Shown one piece after another: positions 11,243 to 23,084 of a stretch of 64,000 nt of DNA. Position 1 is the stretch's first letter. Every line of letters starts with the position of its first letter. This stretch comes from Charina bottae (taxonomy: Eukaryota > Chordata > Lepidosauria > Squamata > Charinaidae), in contig JALMGJ010000020.1 of assembly GCA_023362775.1 (NCBI GenBank), forward strand, positions 7,892,501 to 7,956,500. The letters are read 5' to 3'. The position numbers and the translations under genes were made by a program. The notes under the pieces were generated by a model, which was not told the DNA's origin, ran no database searches, and worked only from the letters and a program-made list of their open reading frames with translations.

Positions 11243-13299
11243 CAGCACCTGCAGACCTCAGATAGAGACTCACGTTGCTTTGTTTCTTATCCAAGTTTTT
11301 CAGCTTGCAAAACAGAAGTATCAAAGAAAGCATGGAGGTCAGATTAATGTGATGATGAGGCCTCTGTAAACATCAAAGTACTAGGTTAAGGCTGAGGATT
11401 ATTTAGGAGCATTGTAATGAGGGCAGTTGCTCCTAAAACAATTTAAGGGAGACTGTTATATGGCACCTGAAAACTAAGTATCCCAGGCTTGAGGATCATC
11501 TTGAGCTGCAACTTATGCAATTTGCACCATAAACCTGCTGTCTTCTTGATATTTGGTGACCTGGTATGGGTCACTGGTGCAAAGACGATCAGATCACAAG
11601 AAGCAATTTTTGCATCAAATAGGATTTGCCACTACAGCATTAGCAAAGCATCCTGACATTCCTTCCATCCAACTATTAAAGAGCAGAGATTCTATTTCCC
11701 TTGGCCTCTGGCCTCTGCTACTTCCAAGACCATTAGTGACCCATCTGGTGCACTGTACCAGGGGATGCAAAGGTCCTTCACTTACTAACTTCCGCTAGGG
11801 ATCCTACATGGCAACAGTGCCTTTGAGATGATACCCTACTCTGTTTCTACACATGGATTCAGAAGGAAGGTCCATATCTTCCTGAAATCACTTCTCCCAG
11901 CACGTTCAGCATCTGAAAAGGTTCTTAGTGCTATTCAGCAGATGCTTCAGGACACACACACACACAGAAAAAGAAAGGCAGCTCTGTTTCATTCCAAACT
12001 GAATTGTCAGATGGTCAATAGGAGGCACATCATTCACATATAATGCTCAATTAATCGCCATTTCACTGTCCCCTCTTAGACTGTTATTTTAAGAGGACTT
12101 TATGGAGATATAACAATCACATCTATTTCCAGATTAGAAATACTGTATTAGCCACCAGTTTTCTCAGGGACCATAAAATATCAGCAACTTTATACTGCCA
12201 ACCTTTGCATACATACCCAGTAGAATTCAGGGAGGTTTTCTTCTGAGGAAACATGCGTATGTCAAAGATACAAGTAAATGGTGTACATGAAGCCATCTTT
12301 AGCCAAGATCATTTTGTCCTGGCCCCCAGCAGACTGCTTAAAGTCCAGGTGCAGACCATGGCCAATAAAATAACATTGCTTACCTCTAGTTCAGGAGGAT
12401 CAAGAGTTTGAGCCATAGGTGGTTCCTTATGGCACTCCCATTCCCTCGCCCCAAGATTTAGGATTTTACTAATAATGGCATCTAATCATGTTGCCTCTTG
12501 ACCTTGAGGAATGCTGTATTAGCAGTGAGGCTGTCACCTTCATTTATATTGCCTCTTTCTTCTTTAGCCACAAACAGTTGCTGATATAATATATTCTGCA
12601 GCCAATTCTATAGCTCACTTTTGCATGTTTGTTGCCATCTTTCACCTCCCTCCATTGAAAACTATAGGCATACAATGAACAATGGTTTTAACCCTTAGAG
12701 CCCAAAATAGCCTGGGACCAAAATATAGACAAGCATCATTGGATGACACAGTCCTTCTGATATTTTCAGATTTTGATTTGTGGTTTCTGTTATCTGGCTT
12801 ATGCAGACATGAGAGCTTTGATCAAAGGCCCCTTTGAACAAGTAGCTCAGACTGAAGTAGTGTTTCCCTTCAAAGTACCAGATTGGAGCATCTGCAAGTT
12901 ACACACTGCTAATGCCACAACATATAGACTCCTCTCCTTGCAGCTGGGTCTAATACATGGAAGGGGAAAAAATTCCTTTTTTCTCCTACAATACACTGAT
13001 GTAACTTTCTTAATGTAGAGCCCATCTGTAATGCTACAGTTATCATATTGGACTGAGACAGGAAGACTGGAGCTCCTTCTCCTACAGAGCTGATTGGGTG
13101 ATTTGGAGCCAATCACTCTCTTGCCCAACCTACCTCATAAGGTTGTTATGAGGAAATAGTACTAATACCCATCATCATCATGATCATCGTGTAGCCCATA
13201 ATAAGCCAGGCATGACTGTAGTTACAAAGAAAAAAAATATAGATAATTGACACTGAAGAAGCTGGAGAATGAAGGGTCAATGAGAAAAAAGCTAGAAAA
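11243..13299. other. Largely unannotated sequence
   Basis: No gene recognised. A decayed MIR-like SINE may lie at about 13040-13165 on the plus strand: gctgattgggtgatttggagcc, then cccaacctacctcataaggttg, matches the SINE core order. Confidence 0.45.
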
Positions 13300-13393
13300 A
13301 AATCAGGAAATATGAAGAACTGTGGAGTCCTTGGTGCTCTCTGAGCCTTGTTGTTTTCTTGCAGACATTTCATTGCCAGGCTAGGCAACATCT

Positions 13394-14116
13394 TCAGTGC
13401 GAAAAGGGAGTGGGACTTGCTCTCTGTTTATATAACCTGGCTTGTCCTGCCTGTGTTGGTGGGGGTGTTGTACTCTCCTTGGTAGTTCCTTGGTTGGGCT
13501 GTTGTTTGCTGCTTGGTTGATTGACTGAGTTAATAGTTCCTTGATTAGGGTCTATTGTGTTGTTTGACTGCTCCTCTGGTGCTAATCTTGGTGTTAATCT
13601 TTGCCTATCTGGGTGTTGATTGCTGGCAAGGAGGTGTTCTGGTCTTCTGGCTTTTCTGTTGTCTCTTATGAATGGTATGTAAAGGTTGTTTACCTCTAAG
13701 TGTCTGTTGATGGCTGCTTTGTCTGAGTGCCAAGCTTCCAGGAATTCTCTAGCATTTTTGGATTTGGCTTGGTTTAAGATGCTCACAGTTTCCCAGTTGA
13801 AAGTATGGTTAAGTCTGTCCATGTGTTGTGAGATTAAGGAGTTTTCATCGTGTCTTCTGATTGCTAGTTGGTGTTCATGGATGCGTTCTGCTAGTCTTCT
13901 GCCAGTCTGTTCTACATAGTGGCTGCTACAGTCCTTACACTGTATGTTATAGATAACTCCTGTTTTTTCTTCTTGCTCTACTGGGTCTTTTGGTTTACTT
14001 ACGATGTTATGAAGGGTTTTGGTTGGTTTATGTGCTACGGTGATGCCATGTGGTTGTAGCAGTCTATTAGTAGTTTCTGAGATGTTTCTGATGTATGGCA
14101 GTGTAATCCTTTTCAT
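13394..14116 (-). pseudogene. Penelope GIY-YIG endonuclease domain
   Basis: This 240-codon frame encodes the C-terminal endonuclease of the Penelope-like element, which nicks target DNA during retrotransposition. GVIYNI (residues 53-58) is the GIY-like motif. C60 and C63, with later histidines (H80/H82), resemble the zinc-binding insert of Penelope endonucleases. HYVEQTGRR (66-74) corresponds to the YIG motif plus the catalytic arginine, but the conserved Gly of Y-I/V-G is Glu, so activity is doubtful. An Arg-Glu at 123-124 and E127 lie where the catalytic glutamate is expected. The Gln/Asn/Pro-rich C-terminal 80 residues look disordered. The frame is the longest minus-strand ORF here and starts inside the RT-endonuclease linker, so the annotated Met is unlikely to be a true start. 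Confidence 0.85.
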
Positions 14117-14489
14117 AGCTTCTGTTGGTTTTGCTGTGGTGGGTTGAGTGGTCAGGCACTTTTTGATAAAGTTGCGTGGGTATCCATTTTGCTGGAAGAT
14201 GCTATATAAGTGGTCTGTTTCCTTTTTCTGGTGTTCTGGGTTGCTGCAGTGCGTTTATGCTCGTCTGAATAGTGTTCTTACACAGCTCCTCTTGTGGGAG
14301 GTTGGTTATTGCTTAGGTAGTGGAGCACTTGGTTAGTGTGGGTAGATTTCTGGTAGACTTGTGTTTCTAGAATGCCATCATTTCCTCTACTGATGAGGAT
14401 GTCCAAGAAGGGTAGTGTGTTGTTGTTTTCTTCTTCCCTTGTGAATTTTATTCCTTTGAAGATGTTGTTGATGGTTTCATGTGTTTCCT

Positions 14490-14846
14490 CTAGTTGTTCC
14501 TTTTTTTTATTATGACGAAGGTATCATCTACATACCGGATCCATACTTTAGGTTGTATGCATGGGAGTGCTATCCTTTCTAGACATTGCATTACAATCTC
14601 TGCTATGAGTCCTGAGAGTGGTGATCCCATAGGTGTTCCTTTGATTTGTTGGTATATTTGTCCATCAAACTGAAAGTAGGTGGTGAGGCAGAGGTTGATG
14701 AGGTCCATGATTCTGGGTATTTTGATCTTGGTGTATCTAGTTAGGTCAGGTGTGTTGCGTAGAACTGCTGCCATGGATTCAATCCATGAAGAACTTCCAA
14801 TAGAGACTGAGTGATTGTGGAAAAAGAAAGAATGTAGTAGAGTCAA
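14490..14846 (-). pseudogene. Penelope reverse transcriptase fragment
   Basis: Of 118 codons, about residues 28-115 are Penelope RT palm sequence. GTPMGSPLS (70-78) is motif B and RYVDDTF (104-110) is the catalytic motif C with both aspartates preserved. The first 25 residues look unrelated, probably flanking or frame-shifted sequence. The fingers and motif A region are absent, so this is a truncated copy. The thumb continues in another frame through 14480-14290 (readable words include LPFLDILISR) before a stop. Confidence 0.88.
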
Positions 14847-15043
14847 TAGTGGTTGGTGCCCATAGTGCCATACCTAAAGATCTGGAAAAGCACTGTGACG
14901 TGATAGGAAAAGATAAAATCTCAACTCATCAATTACAAAAAGTTGCATTACTTGGAATAGCACATATATTCTGAAGATATTAACTATCTTAGAACCTTGG
15001 GATCTTATAGTCAAATGTACCAAATCCAGTCCTGGTAGACTGT

Positions 15044-15044
<1 letters not shown>

Positions 15045-15088
<44 letters not shown>
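15045..15088. repeat. (TAA)n microsatellite
   Basis: About 14 uninterrupted TAA units. It produces spurious poly-Leu or poly-Tyr reading frames. Confidence 0.95.
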
Positions 15089-17310
15089 GTTTACCATAAT
15101 TGTGGCACAATTTTGGAAAATTTGTAGCTGCCAACAATTTCCCCTTCTATTATAATACAAGCAAGTATGGTGTGTAGGTTTTGCTTCATTTCTTCTTTTG
15201 TTTTTTACACAAAACAACAATACTCTCACCCAGTTGTCAGTCCTTATTAGAGAAAAACAGCTCCTCAAAGTGATCAAAATTTCCCTGATGTCTCCTTTGG
15301 GAGACTGCAGAGAGATGCTGCAGCATCAGGACCATTTTATTCTGTTTATCTACCTAGCAGTATTTGACAGCCATAGCCAGGTCTTGTTAAGAAGAAAATT
15401 CCCCCTTCCCTGGTCAGGGTTTGGCCTTCTAGTTGTTTAGCTCTTCCTTCAGACCAAATGAGATAGAATACTGTAGTCACAATTAAGTGTGTGTAAACAA
15501 GGTATTTCCTGTCCCGGAATTCTGCTTAGAAAATAAAGAATTGAGAAAAGATAACATAGCAAGGCTGAGTGAGCAGGAGAAAGTGGACAGGGAGTGATCA
15601 GGGCCTCTTGGTTTTAAAACCATATTCCATCCCATTCCTCAAGGTCTGGGGCAGCTCAGCTCTGAAACATCTGAAACTGTCCTATGGAATTCTTCTCTTA
15701 GAACCAAAATCATTTGCTGAGCTCTGAACAAAGCAAGACCTTTTTTTTTCCAAACTGTTCTTGCCTTGCCTTTTCTTCAGCCTAAATGTATTATTGGGAA
15801 AATCATTTCTTTTAAATACTCACAGATTAACAAGGTCACCATCCAATGCTTTTCATCACTCCAGGCAACCATTATAAGGGTTCTCTGGATTTGGGGGGTG
15901 GAGGGTGGGAAGAAAGATGAGCTATAAATACAGGAGATGTAAATGTCAGGCTGCAGAACTGCCTAAAGGTACTTAGGAGAAAGATAGGGGGAATGGGAGA
16001 GTTCTTATTTCTAGGCTACACCACTCTGGAAGAGGTGCTGAAAAAGGCAGCAGCTTTTACAGATATGCCTCTTTTTAAATGGTATGTTTATAAATAAATA
16101 TTAGATACTCCATGTTTCAGAGAAGAACAATGCGTGCATTCACTATCATTCATATCGAAATTGTCATGGGAACTCAGTTCCCTAGTTAGGAATCACATCC
16201 CCATTATGAAGCCCATTTAGCAGTCTGTTAAAACTACTGAAATGGAGCAGGGCTGCTAAACTTGTGTACAGAAAAAGAATATTGTTTAAAAACAGAGCCC
16301 ATGAGCATATTACAGAGATCCAGGTTAGTCTTACACCTTTAGCCCACCTTAGCATAAAGAAACACACGCTTAGACATGGCAGGTATGAAAAGTAAGTACA
16401 AAAGAGTCCTTACGTTTATTCATTGCAGGTACAGCATTTTCGGTAGATAAATTATGTTCCATTTCTTCTTTCTGTTCCCTAAACTTAGTTAACTCTTGCC
16501 CCTCATTGCTGGCAAGAGATGCATGTAGAAAGGGGGAAAAATCTCCTAGGCCCATCCATGGCCTAGGATGGAGCAGCACACAGCCGTGTGCTTTGCTCCC
16601 AGTCGAAGGAGGAGTGAGAGAGAGAGGAAGTGGGAGTGGCCACAAACAGCTTCCTCAAAAAGCATGGAGAGCTTGCATCCTAGAGCAGCCATCCATATGC
16701 TGATGAGGCATGCTGGATTTGCCAGAATCTCCAATACATTAGAGGTCTGATTGATTTCCACTCCCCTGATTTGAGGACTTTTCCACGCTGAACTTTAGTG
16801 CCGCTCCTGACTTGGCATAGGGCCTCTGTGTTTTCATGCCATGGACTTTGTTGGGCAGTCAAGTCAATTAACTTCTGTGCCTGCTGCAACGCTGGAGGAA
16901 TAGCTAAGGGAAAGTAAAGGTGCAAGAGTGGCATGGCTGAAAACTCCTGGGCTTTTCTTGTGTGAAAAAAACAAGGCAAATCTGCTGATCTATTGGCCTG
17001 AGACCCAATTTAAAGGTGGAGGTGACATTGAAATAAAAGAAACAACTGGCTCTGTGTTACAAAGACTGCATGGATTATCTCCTCTATCCACCCTGAATTG
17101 TGGCTTTGATGTTGCTGATGCTGCCTCTTTCTCAGGTGTGTAACAGAGAACCATAACCTATTGACCACAGTCAGCAAATTTGTAGCAGCCTGAATGGATG
17201 TGCACTATCTTTATTGATGAGGCGGTCAAATCTTGAGGAATGCAGCACTGGAATGATCTGCCTCATGTTTATCAGATGGCAGGGGAAACGCAAAAATGAA
17301 TAAATGAAAC
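15089..17310. other. Unannotated sequence
   Basis: No gene or repeat family recognised. Several overlapping short ORFs around 16.4-17.0 kb occur on both strands without motifs. Confidence 0.5.
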
Positions 17311-17323
17311 GCAATTCAGAATG

Positions 17324-17440
17324 GCTGTTGTGGGTCTTCCGGGCTGTGTGGCCGTGTTCTGGAACCACAACTTCCAGAACACGGCCACACAGCCCGGAAG
17401 ACCCACAACAGCCATCAAACTCCGGCCGTGAAAGCCTTCG
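17324..17440. mobile_element. Fold-back Penelope-type terminal insertion
   Basis: A 117-bp insert is flanked by a 13-bp duplication, gcaattcagaatg (17311-17323 and 17441-17453). It consists of an inverted repeat: ggctgttgtgggtcttccgg... at 17323 onward and its reverse complement up to about 17415, with a spacer of a few bases. A unique end, ggccgtgaaagccttcgg, follows. The same gttgtgggtyttccgggctgt unit is at 49431-49530. From general knowledge of squamate repeats I attribute this unit to Penelope-like element termini. Confidence 0.8.
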
Positions 17441-17453
17441 GCAATTCAGAATG

Positions 17454-18691
17454 CCACTTTATTGCTGATCTCTCCTTTCCCTAGATACCCACATGCACAT
17501 GCATGCCAACACACATACCCACACAGATGTATACATGCATATGTACATAGATTCATGCGCACAGTGACATGCACACACCCACACCCTCAGGACTGAGCCT
17601 CTGAATGCAACAAATCCTTGGGTTAGTAAATCACAAATTCTGTGCACCAATGGGAATGCCAATCTCTTGGAAAGCTTGCATTCAATCCTACATGTGGTCA
17701 ATGTTCTACCTCTGAACCTAAGGGAAGAAAGAAGAAAAGAATTGTGCAACAGAGGTCTAATCACTCTGGGAGCTGCAGGACAAATGACCACGGAAGCAGA
17801 GAGCCCAGCAGCTGGAGGGGAGGGAGTGGCCCCCCAGCAGATCTGCTGGGCCAACTGGAGCCACACAGGTTGTTGGCTTCCCAAGGCTGCTCCTTCATAC
17901 ACTGTGGGCTGTCTGCAAGGGAGGTCTGATGCCAGCCTAAAATGGAAAATGCTACTTTCATGCTGGAATACTTTGGGTCAACCTCAGCAGCAGGTTGGCA
18001 ACGAGATCGAGACTCCCTTGTGAGGACATGTTCTTGACAAACAGAAGTGGGGCATGCTTGCACCACAGCAAGCAGCCTATGTGGATGAGCCTTCAGTCAT
18101 TATTGGTTTAGTTTGTGAAATTGACTGAAATCACGGTCACCTTTATAAGCCATTTGAGTCAGTGAAGTGAAAAAAATATGACTTGTTATAAGTGTTGTAT
18201 ATTTTTTTTAAAAAAGTGTAGTGATGGTACCTTTTGTATGCCTATTATCTTGTTATAAATTAAAGGCAACCTCAGGCCATTTCCCCAACAGTCACTTATA
18301 TCATCTTCTAACATCATCCCATCATCTGTGCTTATATAGCAGTAATGAGGACTAACTTTGCATTGCCCCAGGAATGTCGGGTGAGATCTGAAGCCACAAT
18401 GAATGACTGGTGGAGAAATGGCCTTAGTGTATCATGTGAGTACTTGACACAGTTTTGTAAAAGGCATTTGTATGAAGAATACCCAAGGCAGGAAAGTGAA
18501 GTCCATAGTATTGGCTACTAACCAATTTCTAATACAAACTCAGGTTTGAGAAAAGAAACTAACAAGGCATCATTCCAATACGACAGAGTAAAAATGTAGG
18601 TCATGGAAAGTAGGTTTGAGGAAACAGAGGTGAATTTGTCACCTCAGATTCCATTGCAGCAGAAACTAAAAACTGCCAGTTTGATCAAGTA
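17454..18691. other. Unannotated sequence with degenerate CA tract
   Basis: A CA/CATG-rich degenerate tract runs at about 17489-17586. The rest is unrecognised. Overlapping ORFs at 17.46-18.07 kb on both strands lack motifs. Confidence 0.5.
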
Positions 18692-18966
18692 AAGGAACTG
18701 TGGTGTCCTTGGTGTTCTCTGAGCTTGGTTGTTTGCTTGTAGACATTTCATTACCTGACTAGGTAACATCATCAGTGCTAATGAGTGTGGGATTTGCTCC
18801 CTGTTTACAGTATATACAGTAGCTTTCCCTGCCAGCGTTGGTGGGGGTGTGATTTTCTCCTTGGTAGTTCCTTGATTAGGGTATTGTTTTCTGCTTGATT
18901 GTTTGCCTGGTGTTAATCCCTGCTTATCTGGGTGTTGGCTGCTGGAGGGGATGTGTTCTGGTCTTA
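18692..18966 (-). mobile_element. Penelope-like element 3' fragment
   Basis: This stretch parallels 13310-13640 of the larger Penelope copy: ctgtggtgtccttggtgttctc, then gacatttcattacctgactagg, then gttggtgggggtg, ending near gatgtgttctggtctt. It corresponds to the 3' UTR and the end of the endonuclease frame, including its Gln/Pro-rich tail, with indels. Confidence 0.8.
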
Positions 18967-19062
18967 AGTAATAGAAGGTCTTAAGTAATGGAAGTTTGCT
19001 CTCTGTAATAAAAATAGCAGTCAAAATTCAAGCCATATCTTCAGGTCACTGCAGTCTCTTTT

Positions 19063-19125
19063 AGATGATGATGATGATGATGATGATGAGGAGGAGGAGG
19101 AGGAGGAGGAGGAGGAGGAGGAGGA
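19063..19125. repeat. (GAT)n(GAG)n compound microsatellite
   Basis: About eight GAT units followed by about a dozen GAG units. Bases 18967-19062 and 19126-19654 around it are unrecognised. Confidence 0.95.
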
Positions 19126-19654
19126 TGTTATAACATTTGGTCATATATGCTATTTAGAGAGATTTTTTTTAAGGTTGCTCTGTCATCTTTTACTTTTATC
19201 TCATTTAAATGGATCAGACCATGTTTAAGAAGAAGATGTAATGAGGTATGAATATACAGTATTTACTTCAGTGAAATTATATATATATTTAATGTGTATA
19301 TTTTCTGCAGCCTTCTAGGGTTAAGGGTGGCTTCAACTTCTTTTCTTGGATACAAAAAATATTTGAGACTAGACAGAGCAGTCGCTCCTAATGGGACGAG
19401 GCTTTAAGACAGCAGCTGGCAGGATTCAGCACCCCCATGCCCATCCTAACAGGCACTGCCAGGTGGGGCAGAAGGGTGTAGCTCAGCTCCATACAGGGAC
19501 ATTGCCATCCCTGGAAACTGCAAACACAACAAGGAGCACAGGAGTTCAGAAGCAGCAGGAGGAAAATGTACGTGAACTGCTTCACACATTATGATCAACC
19601 ATAATCTTAAAATTACAATTTAATAAATAAGTAATCATTGGTTACAAGATTTTC

Positions 19655-19808
19655 AGGTGGTTTGCCCTTGCCTCCTTTCTAAGGCTCAGACAGAGTGACT
19701 GGACCAAGGTCACCCAGCCAGCTTTCATGCCTAAGGCGGGACTAGAATTCATAGTCTCCTGGTTTCTAGCCTGGTGCCTTAACCACTACACCAAACTGAC
19801 TTTCATTG
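19655..19808 (-). repeat. MIR-like SINE (head and core)
   Basis: The reverse complement has the SINE head (gtagtggttaaggcaccagg), ctagaaaccaggagactatg, the core gtgaccttggtccagtcact and an aaggaggcaagggcaaacc end. The tail is missing or truncated. Confidence 0.8.
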
Positions 19809-20117
19809 CCTTGGTATCTTTTCTTTAATCTAAGCACAGAAAGAATAAGCTATCTAAAATCAGTATTCAGCACATTCAAAAGAAGCACATGGCCACGTCC
19901 CCTGTCTATATCCAAGCATCTTGCCCAAATGTGCCCTTATTCTGTTGTGTCCTTATGATGTTGCCTTTATTTCATCCCCAGTTTATATCTGAGGTAGCTT
20001 TAAGCCATCCTTAACACATCAGATGTCCAAAACAGAGTGAAGAACACGTTAAGTTAAAGTGGGAAAGCCCAACTGTTTCCAAACCAGGAACTTAGAAGGC
20101 ATTTCCTTTGGGAGGTA

Positions 20118-20335
20118 CAGGTAGTCCTCATTTAGCAACCACAATTGGGACTGGCAACTCGGTCATTAAGTGAAGCGGTCACTAAGAGAAACAATAACTC
20201 TGCTTATGATCTTACTTCAGCTTTCCTTTGCTTTACAGACCTGCAAAATTTGTAAATGCGGGGACTGGTTGCAAAGTTACTTTTTCATCACCATTGTAAC
20301 TGTGAACGGTCACTAAATGAGGCTGTTGCTAAATG
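20118..20335 (+). mobile_element. Short DNA-transposon-like repeat, caggtagtc family
   Basis: It begins tacaggtagtcctcatttagc and carries internal words such as cttatgatcttacttcagct and caaagttactttttcatcac. The same words occur in reverse orientation at 47242-47475. Both ends contain TTTAGC/GCTAAA-type sequence, giving imperfect terminal inverted repeats. It has no coding capacity. It may be a Tc1/mariner-type MITE, but the TA duplication is not secure. Confidence 0.6.
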
Positions 20336-20973
20336 ATTTGACAGGTGGCTTGCCTCAGGAGTGTACACAGGGGCAGTCAACAAAGTCATAATGGTGGACG
20401 CCAGCGAGAGATTGAAGCCTTGTTCCTTTTTATGTACATGTGTGACATTAAAAGGGGGCAAGGCTGATCACCTAGTACAGCCCACCATTTTGACATCATT
20501 GACTGCTCTGCAGATGCTCCTGCTTGCCTTACATGGATTAAGCGCTCTTTCAAAACTCTGCACCTATGGACATATGCATCTCTTTCTAACTATGATGATA
20601 CTAAAATGATGAAACATGTGACATCACAAAACAAGCTACATTCCTTTTGTATAGCATGTCATGATGCTGCATGGAAGTATATAAGGGGCAGGGTTTGGGT
20701 CACAACATTGCAAGTTGCATTGTATGTAAATTCTGGTACTGAGTGGCTGGGCCATCACACCTGGAAGTAGCAGAGAAGTAGCCAGTAGTGTAGGCAAAAC
20801 GGTGAAGGAAAAGGCAAAATGACCATGTCCCCATCCAAAATGAAAGTAAAAACTACAGTCATATAAAACCTGTTTTAGGAAAATCTGTAATAGACTTACT
20901 GGTGATATAATCCAGTTTGCAGAACCCAACTCTCTTTAAATCAACCCCCTGTGCAGCACAGAATTAGTGATTT
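20336..20973. other. Unannotated sequence
   Basis: No recognisable gene or repeat; only short motif-less frames. Confidence 0.5.
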
Positions 20974-20988
20974 CTCCAGTGTTCTATA

Positions 20989-21323
20989 GGTAAAGGTAAA
21001 GGTTCCCCCCGCACATTTGTGCAGTCGTGTCCGACTCTAGGGGCCAGTTCTCATCTCCGTTTGTTAGCCGAAGAGCCAGTATTGTCCGAAGATGCTTCCA
21101 CGGTCATGTGGCCAGCATGACGCACACGGAACACTGTTACCTACCCATCAAAGTGGTACCTATTCATCTACTTGCATTTGCATGCTTTCAGATTGCTGGG
21201 TTGGCAAGAGCTGGGGCGAGTGGGGGAGCTCACTCCGTCTCGCGGGACTAGGGATTCGAACCTCCGAACTTGCGATCTTCCGATCGACAAGCCTGGCGTC
21301 TTACCCGCTGAGCCACCACGCCC
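20989..21323 (-). repeat. Full-length Sauria/ACA-type SINE
   Basis: Minus-strand copy with BovB-like tail (left) and tRNA head (right, ttcgaacctcc and gctgagccaccacgcccc). A perfect 15-bp duplication, ctccagtgttctata, lies at 20974-20988 and 21324-21338. Confidence 0.93.
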
Positions 21324-21338
21324 CTCCAGTGTTCTATA

Positions 21339-22718
21339 CCTTTGTTTAAAAACAGGTTTAGTGCTGTTTCAGAAGGGTGCTACATCTGTGTGTCTACGTT
21401 GTTCACCTAATGTTTTTCACAATGTTGGTCAGGCAAACAATGGTAGATGCATTTGCAGAAACTAAGTCTTCGGTCTCTCTTGCAGTCCAGGACAAAATGA
21501 CTACAGAGGGCAGTGCCCAGTGAACAGAAAGGAGAGGGATACCCTAAAGGAGTTAGGCAGATTGCATGTCCTGCCTGCATCATAAACCACATCATCAGTG
21601 AAACATCCTAAACAAAGTCAATGGCAGAAACTGTATCAGGAGAAGAAAGAAAACGCTACTTTTAAACTGGAACAGATAAAGATAGATTTAAGCCGCCCAG
21701 TAGAGGGTGGGGATCAGACAGGCAACATCATGAGGACATGTGGTTAATGGAATATCTTTAAGTGGTTTAAAAGGTGGTTAATGGAGTATCTTTGTGTTGC
21801 ACTTTGGGGCATAAGCCCAAAATATTGTTCAAATAAACCAAGAGGCACCATTTCGCTCTTTTTCTGTGCATCAGAATAATCTTACATTAGTGGCTCCAAG
21901 ACATGGAGGGATCTTATCAGTCAATGCAACTCAGCAAATCAGTAAGCGACCATGGAGGGCATTTAACCAAGCAGCCTTCCAAGCTGTAGCTGGCCTTAAA
22001 TGGGAGAAATAGAGGGAGATGATGCTGATCAAGAACATCAATGTGCAGCTGGATTAAGGAAAAATATACTATCTTCTCACCAACTGTACAATGTGAAAAG
22101 CTAAACAAATGATTTTTATGGCATTCCTGTTGGACTGTTGGTGCTGCATAATAATGGAGCATGGAAGTGAAAGTTGGACTTCAAGTATCAAGTATGTCCC
22201 CATATGCATATAGACCATATGCATGACTACATACAATATAATAAATCATGGATAGATTACAGGTACACCCCTAATCACATATAATATTCTTTATGTGGAG
22301 ATGTGTGCAGGTCTATAACTTAATTTCATGGTCTGTTGTGTGTGCAATCTATGCAACCATTGCTAATCTAAGACAACCTTCAGTTTTAAAAATACAGAGG
22401 AAATGAAAGTGATCTATATATTTTACTCCCTAACCTTTGCTCAGTCCTCTGCTTTGCCTTAACAACCATTGTTATTCCTTCGGGTAGTTGGATTTGCAAT
22501 CTCTTTGGAACAAGCATGAATATAAATATCAGAGATGCTTTGGACATGGATTTGTAAGCCTGCAAGAAAAACCCAAAAGCAGAGAGAGCTTTGCAGATTT
22601 TTCCCCCCTTTATCTGCAAACTCCCCAAAATACCAGGCAAAATGTCTTTAAATAGTAAGGCTTTTATATAGATGCAGAATTGAGACTCATAACCTGAGTA
22701 TCTCAATAGCTTTCCATC
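21339..22718. other. Unannotated sequence
   Basis: No gene or transposon recognised on either strand. Confidence 0.5.
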
Positions 22719-22726
22719 ATTTAATT

Positions 22727-22988
22727 CAGAGCTTTCCAAACTGTGTGTCGCAACACTTTAGTGTGTCGCAACAAAACCTGGAAGTGGACGTGCATGGCGT
22801 CAGCGCGGGGGCGTGTGTGGTGGCAGTGGCAGCGGCGACGGCAGCGGTGCGCCATCAGCGTTTCTGGGTTTTAGTGGAAAACACGAGGCTGCAGCCGCCG
22901 CCACTGCCTTGCACGCCGCCGCCGCGCACCCTCCCGTGCCGCCGCCGCCGTTGATGTGTCGCCAACGGCGGCAGTTTGGAAAGCACTG
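22727..22988 (+). mobile_element. Non-autonomous hAT, ctttccaaact family
   Basis: 262 bp, from cagagctttccaaactgtgt to cagtttggaaagcactg. The perfect 8-bp duplication atttaatt is at 22719-22726 and 22989-22996. The interior is strikingly rich in GCC/GGC triplets and contains gtgtgtcgcaaca, as in the copies at 10.6 and 30.5 kb. Confidence 0.93.
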
Positions 22989-23008
22989 ATTTAATTAATG
23001 GATTGGAA

Positions 23009-23011
<3 letters not shown>

Positions 23012-23056
<45 letters not shown>

Positions 23057-23084
23057 GACAGACAGACAGACAGACAGACAGAGA
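23012..23084. repeat. (CT)n(CAGA)n microsatellite
   Basis: About 21 CT units followed by about seven CAGA units. It generates artificial Arg/Glu or Leu/Ser ORFs. Confidence 0.95.

Larger units (their letters stand above)
13300..14865 (-). mobile_element. Penelope-like element, 5'-truncated
   Basis: On the minus strand an RT fragment (14846-14490) is followed by a frame-broken linker and a GIY-YIG endonuclease (14116-13394). This RT-then-endonuclease order is characteristic of Penelope-like elements. The 3' region (13300-13400) matches a second fragment at 18.69-18.97 kb. The N-terminal part of the RT is missing. Frame changes between 14490 and 14116 mean it cannot make an intact protein. Confidence 0.9.
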
